From positions 682,001 to 746,000 of the forward strand of contig JAXMBL010000004.1 in the NCBI GenBank assembly GCA_046349915.1: a DNA stretch of 64,000 nucleotides, given 5' to 3'. The stretch comes from CAIXSC01 sp046349915. Its GTDB lineage: Bacteria > Planctomycetota > Planctomycetia > Pirellulales > Pirellulaceae. This document shows, piece by piece, positions 53,215 to 60,263 of the stretch. Within the stretch, counting starts at the first letter, position 1. The number at the start of each line of letters is the position of its first letter. The notes under the pieces were generated by a model. The model did not search any database and was not told the DNA's origin. It worked only from the letters and a program-made list of their open reading frames with translations. A program made the position numbers and the translations under genes.

Positions 53215-53550
53215 TTATTTAGTGCCGAAGAACAGCATTCCAAGGACGCCGCGTTTCGGACTGTCGGGTTCGACTTTGATCCACTGCTTCGCATTCGATG
53301 CATACAACTTGCAGACCTTTGCGTGTGCCTCGTCGAGCGAGTTGGCACGGATTCGATAAACCAGATACCGAACTCGGTAGGAGTTCATGGGGTGAGGGGG
53401 GAGGAGATAGATGCCTTGCCGACAGCGGCGAACGCAAGGTGGAGACTCCGTACTACCTTGCGGAGCCGCTACGATGCGAAGGCAATCTCCCGGCGGGGTG
53501 GGGGGAGGGCGGGCATATAGCGGTGTATAGGGGTATGTAGTGCGCGACAT
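53215..53550 (-). CDS. Small protein with YRV...SLDEA...WIKVEP domain
   Basis: A 111-residue protein. The start at 53550 has GGAGG five bases upstream and lies 22 bp after the winged-helix gene's stop, a normal operon junction; a second ATG at 53388 would give a 57-residue form the same length as its paralogue. The N-terminal 54 residues are Pro-rich (YTPLYARPPPTPPGD). The C-terminal domain (SYRVRYLVYRIRANSLDEA, SNAKQWIKVEPD) is repeated in the next gene. No family recognised. Confidence 0.6.
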   Translation of the reverse strand: MSRTTYPYTPLYARPPPTPPGDCLRIVAAPQGSTESPPCVRRCRQGIYLLPPHPMNSYRVRYLVYRIRANSLDEAHAKVCKLYASNAKQWIKVEPDSPKRGVLGMLFFGTK

Positions 53551-53572
53551 TAATACCTCCGAAAAGTCGGTG

Positions 53573-54121
53573 CTATTCGATGGCCTTTCGGCTGCCGCCA
53601 TAGGCCAGCCAAATCGGGCCGAAGGGGTCTTTCTGAACGTCGGAAAGGGTTCCGAAAAGTGATATCTCTTGGACGGCCGCGGCAACGTGACGCAGAGCCT
53701 CTCGGCGAACTTCTGTCTCGGCAACCCACAGCACGATGCCGTCGTAGCTCTGGTAAAGCGGCATACGCTTTCGCTGAATAAAGGTGATCGATTCAGTGCC
53801 ACGGTCGAGTTCCACCATGTAGTGCAGTTTCAATTGCAATTCAGCATCGGGACGGTACTTCTGGTCAACGTGCGAGCCTCTCAGGATATGACCCAAGCGG
53901 TATCCCAAAAGCGCCAAGCTAACCGCATACTCGTGTTCGGCGCGGTCGGGGCGGATATGCCAGGTGCCATACAGCAATCGGGGCCTACCGAGTGTGCCGA
54001 TGAAACCCACCCGCTTGATCTTGCCGCGGGCGGCCATGCGTTTGAGTTTGTGTCCGGCTGCATCGTGATCTCCATTAAGGAACAAGTCGGCGATTTCATG
54101 GGAAGTGAGCGGTCCCAACAT
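53573..54121 (-). CDS. Winged-helix (replication-relaxation-like) protein
   Basis: A 182-residue protein from ATG 54121. It begins inside a helix-turn-helix: MLGPLTSHEIADLFLNGDHD, then HKLKRMAARGKIKRVGFIGT and RPRLLYGTWHI, resembling the N-terminal winged helix of replication-relaxation proteins of mobile elements. The later part (HEYAVSLALLGYRLGHILR, YDGIVLWVAETEVRREALRH) has helical and nuclease-like alternation but no sure catalytic motif. The open frame continues upstream over the TraD-like gene's 3' end, and the first helix of the winged helix (WAAIQAAIITLLR) lies there without an ATG, GTG or TTG. A non-standard start or a frameshift is possible. Genes of this type usually sit by TraD-like ATPases. 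Confidence 0.55.
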   Translation of the reverse strand: MLGPLTSHEIADLFLNGDHDAAGHKLKRMAARGKIKRVGFIGTLGRPRLLYGTWHIRPDRAEHEYAVSLALLGYRLGHILRGSHVDQKYRPDAELQLKLHYMVELDRGTESITFIQRKRMPLYQSYDGIVLWVAETEVRREALRHVAAAVQEISLFGTLSDVQKDPFGPIWLAYGGSRKAIE

Positions 54122-54132
54122 CCGAAGCAGGG

Positions 54133-55716
54133 TTATGATTGCCGCTTGGATTGCCGCCCAAGCCGGTTGATTCCGCGGCCTTGGGGGGTCTCCAACTTGG
54201 GCAGTTCGGGGAGATTTCGTGATTGGTATTCCGGGCGGTCCTTGATCGCATCCAGTGCGTCGTGAAGCTTCTTCACCGCCAAGCTGATTTTTGGGTTTTT
54301 GGAAGAAAGACCATGCCAAAGTGTTCTCTCCATCGGGGTGTAAATTGGCTCGGGCGAGACAAAGTTCTCGAACCGAAAAAAGTGCCAGCCGACCTCCAAC
54401 GACTGGAACTTGCGCATGAACATCGCCTGCTGATCCGCAGGTGACAGGTAGCGAACGGTCTCCTCTTCGCGTTCCGCATAACGCGGACGCGAAACGCGAT
54501 TCTTGGAAGTGCCGGTTCCGGCTCGCCCGTTGGATTCCCAAGAGCTAGTGTTGACTACGTCAAATTCTTCGAAACCGGCGTGTTCCAGGCGAGTGCGTGT
54601 TTGAACGGAATGAATCAGGTGTGGGTCGTAGTTGGCCGACGCACAAACCGACGCGGCATGTCGGATGGCTTCGTAGTCCATTTGCATGAACCAATACTGC
54701 CGTCTCGCGTTTTGGTAAACGCCTTCGATGATTGCACGATCGGGTGAAAACGTCAGTGGGTTTTGCACCATCAGCTCGAACGACAGATTCCACTTCCTCC
54801 CCTCGGCCATTGCTCGGGCTACGTTTCCATCAATCAATCCCGCATTGGGGCCTTCGTCGATGATGAGAATTACATGGCGGCCGAGCCGTCCATTTCGGGC
54901 AAGCTGGATCACTTGCAGAATGACCATTCCCATAATTGTGGCCATATCCGTACGGGCTAAGTTTCCTTTGCTGGAACCATCGAGAAGCAACATGCCTCCT
55001 CTGTTAAGCAGAGTCTCCAGACAAAACGTTGCCTGCGTGCGAACTTGAAACTGGGGAGACTGACAAATTTTTCGCAAAATTCGGCCGGCAGGTCCGCAGG
55101 CAAATTCCCACTCGCGCGGTGGCAGGCCTTGATAAAAGGCAAAGACCCGCTGTGTTTCTGCGTCAGCACAGTTTGCAATCAGATAGTGGTGTACGTCTGA
55201 CTCGCGAGAAAACGCGTGCATCATCCATGCGAACGGCACTGGACTCTTTTGATTGATGAAAAGAGAGAGGACATTTGTAAGTCCTTCATCGATCATTGGA
55301 TTGTTGTTTGCGTCCATCACGTTGCGATGCCGTAAAAGGATGCTTTTCGCCTCTTCGATCCTTTCACGGTTCTCGGCAGCACGCTGGAACTGATCTTGAT
55401 GAGTGCTTGGCTTCAGATACTCGTAACCGGGGACATTCGCTGTCTTGCTTAGCGGGTCGTAAACGAATCTGTCGGAGCCGATAAGCCCTTTCTCCAAGGC
55501 CTTCAATGCAAAGGACTCCGCAAGCGTCCCATGCGGATCAATCACCACGAGTGCGGGCGCATTGCGTTGTCCGATCAACGGAGCGTTTTCGTACAAGCAA
55601 TGAACCGTTTTGCCGCTGCCAGTGGCTCCGCTTCTGATTGCGCTGACGAATTGAGCCAAGAACTCTTTACGAGCTTTCAGTTTGGCTAGATTCTCGAAAT
55701 GTGAAGAGTGAAGCAT
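54133..55716 (-). CDS. TraD/VirD4-like (type IV coupling) ATPase
   Basis: A 527-residue RecA-fold ATPase without transmembrane segments. Walker A is GATGSGKT (30-37), followed by LVVIDPHGTLAESFALKAL, typical of TraG/TraD/VirD4 and related AAA-HerA proteins. Walker B is HVILIIDEGPNAG near residue 290, followed by MVQNPLTFSPDRAIIEGVYQNAR, where TraD members have the conserved Q and N sensor residues. It would pump or couple element DNA to transfer or replication. Soluble members are typical of small integrative elements and satellites, and no relaxase or other secretion genes are present. The ATG has a weak AGGCGA site. Confidence 0.82.
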   Translation of the reverse strand: MLHSSHFENLAKLKARKEFLAQFVSAIRSGATGSGKTVHCLYENAPLIGQRNAPALVVIDPHGTLAESFALKALEKGLIGSDRFVYDPLSKTANVPGYEYLKPSTHQDQFQRAAENRERIEEAKSILLRHRNVMDANNNPMIDEGLTNVLSLFINQKSPVPFAWMMHAFSRESDVHHYLIANCADAETQRVFAFYQGLPPREWEFACGPAGRILRKICQSPQFQVRTQATFCLETLLNRGGMLLLDGSSKGNLARTDMATIMGMVILQVIQLARNGRLGRHVILIIDEGPNAGLIDGNVARAMAEGRKWNLSFELMVQNPLTFSPDRAIIEGVYQNARRQYWFMQMDYEAIRHAASVCASANYDPHLIHSVQTRTRLEHAGFEEFDVVNTSSWESNGRAGTGTSKNRVSRPRYAEREEETVRYLSPADQQAMFMRKFQSLEVGWHFFRFENFVSPEPIYTPMERTLWHGLSSKNPKISLAVKKLHDALDAIKDRPEYQSRNLPELPKLETPQGRGINRLGRQSKRQS

Positions 55717-55752
55717 TTTGTCGCCTGCGATGTAGTGTTTATGAACTGGTGC

Positions 55753-56148
55753 TCATTCGAGCTCCATGACTGCCTGCCGAAAGCGTTCGTTCAATCCCTC
55801 AAGCATTGAATCTCTCACTTCGGGATCGTGTTCCGTACGAAGCACAATCGCCTTGCGGCGTTCAATCTCTTGGCGAAGCTCTTGAAGTGCATCGCGGCTT
55901 GGTAATGGCGGCAGTGGTCGTGGCGGCTTGGGTGGTGATGGACTGGTGGCCCATGCAAATAACCCACGGCCGCAACCGGCGGCGAGGAGACCGATTCCGT
56001 AGAGCACGGCGAGTAGACCGTCGCAAATTGCCAGGAATAGGTAGAGATAAACGAAACCTGGTTCCGTGACTGCAACCGCGAACAGAGCGATCCCAAGGCC
56101 GATTCGAGCTGGGGTGCTCAACCAGCGAAGGAAGCAATAAAACAGCAT
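55753..56148 (-). CDS. Small membrane protein with Pro-rich linker and coiled coil
   Basis: A 131-residue protein. Two or three hydrophobic helices (IGLGIALFAVAVTEPGFVYLY, LLAVLYGIGLLAAGC) are followed by a Pro-rich linker (SPSPPKPPRPLPPLP) and a charged C-terminal helix (ALQELRQEIERRKAIVL). GGAG lies eight bases before the ATG. It is the first gene before the TraD-like ATPase (36 bp apart) and could anchor that soluble ATPase to the membrane. No family recognised. Confidence 0.65.
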   Translation of the reverse strand: MLFYCFLRWLSTPARIGLGIALFAVAVTEPGFVYLYLFLAICDGLLAVLYGIGLLAAGCGRGLFAWATSPSPPKPPRPLPPLPSRDALQELRQEIERRKAIVLRTEHDPEVRDSMLEGLNERFRQAVMELE

Positions 56149-56288
56149 GGACGCAACTCCGGCAGGAAACCCGAATTGGGTATTGAGTTAACGATTGAGG
56201 CCGGGAAGTGGACCTCTACAAACTGCCTGCGCTGTTGCATGCGTTCGCAATCGCATTCATCCACGGATTTACTCGTGGAAAGAAGAAT

Positions 56289-56322
56289 GCAGTGTGCGGA
56301 CTGAAGTTGTGCCGCACACTGC
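56289..56322. terminator. Perfect inverted repeat, probable terminator or operator
   Basis: GCAGTGTGCGG (56289-56299) and CCGCACACTGC (56312-56322), an 11-bp perfect dyad with a 12-nt spacer. It lies between the stop of the 131-residue gene at 56369 and the next downstream gene's start at 56148. On the minus strand it is followed by a T-rich ATTCTTCTTTCC, which fits a terminator; a regulator-binding dyad for the operon promoter is the alternative. Confidence 0.6.
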
Positions 56323-56368
56323 TAGTGTTCACTCCTCGTGAGCGAATCAAATGATCAGCACACTAGTC

Positions 56369-56764
56369 CTAAGCGTACCAGTAGAGATCCCAGTCGAAAT
56401 TCTTCCGAATCCGAGCATCGACCACCTGAATGCGCCGAGCGAGTGTGGACGGGTCAATGAGCACTCGCCCCTCTTCAACACTATAGAAGCCGCAGATGAT
56501 TCGAAGAGACAGAACGCCAGTTTTAATGAGGAGGTAAAGGTCGAATTCGTCACGCGAAAGGCCAGAGGCCGCTTGCAACCCATCGCGCACACGTTCGCAG
56601 AATTCACAGTCAGGCAGACCACTGTCGGTATCTCGACAGGTGGCGGCAGCAAAGGCGGGATGAGTAGGGGGGACATACTTTACCAACTCGTCGTATTCCG
56701 ACGGGATTGCACCTTGGTCCAACTCGTTGGCATGTAGAATACGATCAAATGAAGAAACGGGCAT
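56369..56764 (-). CDS. Hypothetical 131-residue protein
   Basis: AAGGTGAAATC precedes the ATG at 56764, supporting this start over a much longer open frame. The sequence has C-x4-C-x2-C-like spacing in ATCRDTDSGLPDCEFCERVR, which might bind metal, and a C-terminal GFYSVEEGRVLIDPSTLARR block. It is all soluble. No family recognised. It is divergent to the LysR-like gene. Confidence 0.6.
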   Translation of the reverse strand: MPVSSFDRILHANELDQGAIPSEYDELVKYVPPTHPAFAAATCRDTDSGLPDCEFCERVRDGLQAASGLSRDEFDLYLLIKTGVLSLRIICGFYSVEEGRVLIDPSTLARRIQVVDARIRKNFDWDLYWYA

Positions 56765-57177
56765 GATTTCACCTTGTTTGGGTCGGAGGAAAAACCATGC
56801 GGAAGTAGTGAAAATGGCCAATGTTCGGTGTAAAATCGAACGGCCGCGTAGCGATCCAGGCTCTAAGTTCAGGGATTGGTCGCTGTGCGGATGGACACCT
56901 TGCTTCCGCATGGCTCGACCCCAGTTGCTTTCGACAACTGGGGTCACTTTCGCAGAGCGCCAGCCGGATTTCCTCGCCTTGGTACCAGCAGGCAAAGAAA
57001 TTGGAGGGCGATTTCTCGCGCCGTTGCGACATTGCAAGCGGCGTGTTCCGCGAAGGTGCTGGAGACTTGCTTCATTCGCTCTGGTCTCCCGCATCCGCGG
57101 TCCATTACGCCAGACATTGGAAAGTCACGAAATTCCCAGTTCCCGAGATTGACCCCCGAGTCCCAAATTCGTGTCTC
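56765..57177. other. Intergenic stretch between divergent genes
   Basis: 413 bp. It should hold promoters for the 131-residue gene (minus) and LysR-like gene (plus). The plus-strand frame is open from 56821, but the N-terminal residues there have no homology or suitable start site, so I do not extend the LysR-like gene. It contains the hairpin at 56917-56945. Confidence 0.5.
56917..56945. promoter_or_regulatory. Perfect 11-bp hairpin in divergent intergenic region
   Basis: GACCCCAGTTG and CAACTGGGGTC, arms of 11 bp around a 7-nt loop CTTTCGA. No T-run follows on either strand, so it is unlike an intrinsic terminator. A regulator site or mRNA leader structure is possible. Confidence 0.5.
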
Positions 57178-58266
57178 ATGGCGAAAACAAAGAAAAGCAA
57201 AGCGAAACAAGGTAGCAAGCCGGGAGGATTTAAGAAGACCTACGATGGATTAGTCACTTTTTGTGAGCAGTACCGTGCATTTCTCGAAGGGAAAGGCATT
57301 GCTGTAATGGGACGCGAACGAGCGGAACTTCTTACACCCAATGCACCGGAAGCTGATCTCAAGAAACTAGCGAAGAGCGAGGCGAAGCATATTCGACGTG
57401 CGTTCAAACAAATTCAGGACATGTTCGAAGTCCAGATCACACGTCCGGAATCCGGCACCCGTAATCTGGTGGCGACACCGGATGGTGAGCGATTCTACGC
57501 CCAAGCCCTCGAAATAGTGCGCACTTGCAAAAATGTCGTGCCGGGCACCGAAAAGCATGACACTGTGTTCATAAGCGGAATCGACGTCGCCAACCACGTC
57601 TGGCTGCCAGAGGCACTTCAGGAGTCGCAGTTCTTCTTTGAGAAGGACAACGAGTTTCTCGATATTGATTACCAAATACGGGAAGCATGGAAAGTGACCA
57701 CTGACGTGGCCACCGGTCGGGCCGACTTTGGAATCGGTACATGGCAGTTTGATTCAAGCCTCGACGCTCATGTGTTCCTTGCGCGTCCACACATCCTGAT
57801 TGTTCCCAAAAACCATTCGCTTGCACGAACGCGAGGACAGCCAGTGTCTCTCTCGGAATTGAGCAATGCGAGTATCGCTTGCCTTCACAACTTTATCGCA
57901 CCCGTTAGCTTCTCGGCCGTAATGGCTAGGCACCATGTGAAATACAAACGCATCTACACAATGAACTACATTGCGCAAATGCTTTCATGGGTGTCGAAAG
58001 GGCTTGCCATTGGAGTCGCCACACCAGATTTAATTCCAACGAATGGTGACTTTGTCGGCGTTCCGCTGAAGGAACAACTTGTCACGGCATACGATGCGGT
58101 CTATACCCGTCCCGGAGAACTGCTACGGCCGGCAGCGAAGAGAGTTTACGACTGCCTGGTTAAGTACTGGGCAAGTCGAGATCGTTGGCTTCGGACAAGA
58201 ACGTGTCTGCTGACAAAGTGGTCGAACGCGATCCCGGAATTCATGCAAACGAATCCGGCCAAGTAA
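57178..58266 (+). CDS. LysR-like transcription regulator with unusual N-terminus
   Basis: A 362-residue protein. After a Lys-rich leader (MAKTKKSKAKQGSKPGG), residues about 25-115 contain a stretched DNA-binding region: KLAKSEAKHIRRAFKQIQDM and ITRPESGTRNLVATPDGERF follow the LysR winged-helix order (helix, wing, 'T-x-x-G' turn). Residues about 125-330 form a substrate-binding domain of LysR type: VATGRADFGIG, ILIVPKNHSLARTRGQPVSL and MLSWVSKGLAIGVATPDLIP. The first HTH helices are lengthened compared with ordinary LysR proteins. It is convergent with the OLD nuclease gene 24 bp away. It may regulate the island's cargo or the divergent gene. The ATG at 57178 gives the first plausible homology. 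Confidence 0.75.
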   Translation: MAKTKKSKAKQGSKPGGFKKTYDGLVTFCEQYRAFLEGKGIAVMGRERAELLTPNAPEADLKKLAKSEAKHIRRAFKQIQDMFEVQITRPESGTRNLVATPDGERFYAQALEIVRTCKNVVPGTEKHDTVFISGIDVANHVWLPEALQESQFFFEKDNEFLDIDYQIREAWKVTTDVATGRADFGIGTWQFDSSLDAHVFLARPHILIVPKNHSLARTRGQPVSLSELSNASIACLHNFIAPVSFSAVMARHHVKYKRIYTMNYIAQMLSWVSKGLAIGVATPDLIPTNGDFVGVPLKEQLVTAYDAVYTRPGELLRPAAKRVYDCLVKYWASRDRWLRTRTCLLTKWSNAIPEFMQTNPAK

Positions 58267-58290
58267 CTTTCAGAAGGACTCATTACTCAT

Positions 58291-60204
58291 TCATGTCGCA
58301 TTCTTTGCATTAAGCTTGGAAACCAAAGCCTCGCAGAAATCCAAATACTTGTCTTCGATTTGAGCTGGCTTCAGACTCTCACAAAGCCCCTCTTTAATCT
58401 GATCGAGAAGGATACGAAGCGGCTCGTCGGTCACTCCGCCAGCTTCAAGCCATTGGCGTATGGTATGGATTCGGTGCGAGGATGTGGAAAGAGCCGAAAC
58501 ATCAAATTTCGGCAACGAGGGGTTCCGCTTCTGAATTTCGTTTAGTACCGGCTTGAACGCATCGGGCTTGATAAAGTCCTCGCTCGTTGTCGCCGTACTT
58601 CCATTCAATAGTTCGTCGTACCGGAACCACTTCCCATCTCCGCGATAGTTTCGCTGTTGTTCGCGAGCAGGCTTGTCCGCGTCACTGACGATGAGCCATT
58701 GGCGAGAAGCAAGCTCCAGCAGCGGCGTGATTCGGCCGATGTCTTTGACTCCCTTAGCATGGCATAGGCCAACGTCCCGCAAGTCACGCTTGAGTTTCTT
58801 TGCACGCGGGCTACTCCCATTCAGCGCCGTGCGGAAGAGTTGCTTGTCGCGCCAGCCTTCAAAGATCAAGTTAACTTCGCGAAGGGTTTCGAAGAGCGAA
58901 TACCCCAAAGCGTTGTATAACACTTCTTCGTCTGCGATGTTCGATCCGTCGGCCTCAGCGACGGATGTAACCTCGCTATTCTTTGTCACGATAAGGTGGC
59001 GACCGACTCTTTCACGATCGACCATGAAAATGGAGTGAGTTGAAAATACTACATAATTCTTTTTGGCAATTTTGATCAACTCGTCGCGGAGATACCTTGC
59101 GCCGCTTGGATGAAGACCAATGTCGGGCTCGTCGTGGAGATAGAGGGTGTTTTCAAGCTCATCGTTCTTGACCTTCGCGGAAACTAGCAGCAAAAACGAT
59201 ATGAAACGCTTGAATCCGTCGCTCCGGCGATCGAAGTTGTAGAGGTTGTACTGGTCCTTTATGCTCGCGTCGATGTGCGGGCCATTCGGAGCCAATTCGA
59301 TTTTGATACCGCGATAGTCTTTCCAGACGCTTCGCATGTGATCCGTGGATTTCTCAGCTACGCGATTGAGCAGATTGCGAATGCCATTTGCTTTGTTCTT
59401 GGCTTCTGCAACGGCCTTTTGCACGTTTCCATAGCCGGCAAGCGCGAACATTTGGCGAAGCGGTTCGCACGTTGTGGGCTTGGCTGCAAAGCTGTCGAGT
59501 ACGATTTGGCCCGGAAGTAGCTGTGAATCGGAGTAGGTCCAGTAGAGACACTCTGGCTTACTCTCCTCCACAAGGGTCGTTAGCTCCTCGCGAACTAGTG
59601 AATCTAGTGTTGTGAGTGACAATTGCGAAACGTGCGATAGATCCTCTTTAAGAAATGAGCGATGTATGGCGGAAAGCTCGTTGAGCGGCTTCGTCGTTCC
59701 ATCTTTCAAGGTAATGATCGCCTCTGGCGGCGCGTTTTCTACAGGTTCGAACCAACCATCAGCAATCTCGTAGCTGTCAGAGAGCCCCCAAATCGTTGCG
59801 TGTTTTTTTCTGGTGCGAAGGTCGACTCTATAAAGCGCCTCGTCACGACTGTCGACAAACTGAGCGAGGGTCAATCCTCGGCCATCTTTTCGGATAATCG
59901 GGGTCGACTTATCGGGTGAGAGGATCTTGGCCGAAATGGATTCGAGGCACTCGATGCGTTCATCTTTGTCGACGGAGAACACGAAACGGACGAATGCCGG
60001 TTGGTCCAAGCCTTCGTCGGGCGAAAAATCGCGAATGTCGTCGTTTTGCACTTCTCTGGTGGAGTCCAGTAGAGCAAGTGCTTTGAGGATATTTGACTTA
60101 CCTGATTCATTGATTCCGATCAATGCGCGACATCGTGGTTCCAACTGGATAGTTACATCCTGAAGTGACCGGAAGTTTCGAATGTTGACGTGAGTTAGTC
60201 TCAT
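58291..60204 (-). CDS. OLD-family AAA ATPase with Toprim nuclease domain
   Basis: A 637-residue protein. The N-terminal ABC/SMC-type ATPase has Walker A G30-INESGKS and, further on, the Walker B DEP in TLYLHDEPDIGLHPSGAR (about residue 360). The C-terminal Toprim domain shows E449 in LIFEGWRDKQLF and the DxD pair D508/D510 in VSDADKP. This is the overcoming-lysogenization-defect (OLD) layout; known members cleave or nick DNA and several act in phage defence. No UvrD/GajB-like helicase is beside it, so a Gabija system is not supported. It begins 59 bp after the hsdR stop on the same strand. The start at 60204 is preferred to a longer frame overlapping hsdR. Confidence 0.85.
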   Translation of the reverse strand: MRLTHVNIRNFRSLQDVTIQLEPRCRALIGINESGKSNILKALALLDSTREVQNDDIRDFSPDEGLDQPAFVRFVFSVDKDERIECLESISAKILSPDKSTPIIRKDGRGLTLAQFVDSRDEALYRVDLRTRKKHATIWGLSDSYEIADGWFEPVENAPPEAIITLKDGTTKPLNELSAIHRSFLKEDLSHVSQLSLTTLDSLVREELTTLVEESKPECLYWTYSDSQLLPGQIVLDSFAAKPTTCEPLRQMFALAGYGNVQKAVAEAKNKANGIRNLLNRVAEKSTDHMRSVWKDYRGIKIELAPNGPHIDASIKDQYNLYNFDRRSDGFKRFISFLLLVSAKVKNDELENTLYLHDEPDIGLHPSGARYLRDELIKIAKKNYVVFSTHSIFMVDRERVGRHLIVTKNSEVTSVAEADGSNIADEEVLYNALGYSLFETLREVNLIFEGWRDKQLFRTALNGSSPRAKKLKRDLRDVGLCHAKGVKDIGRITPLLELASRQWLIVSDADKPAREQQRNYRGDGKWFRYDELLNGSTATTSEDFIKPDAFKPVLNEIQKRNPSLPKFDVSALSTSSHRIHTIRQWLEAGGVTDEPLRILLDQIKEGLCESLKPAQIEDKYLDFCEALVSKLNAKNAT

Positions 60205-60263
60205 AGGATGGCAGTTGAGAGCAGGTACGTAATTAGCAGGGAGATCGCTGCAAGTGAAATAGA

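Noticed and set aside
56821..57177. N-terminal extension of the LysR-like protein by 119 residues
   Set aside because: The frame is open, but it spans a hairpin-containing intergenic region and shows no homology; the ATG at 57178 begins the recognisable protein.
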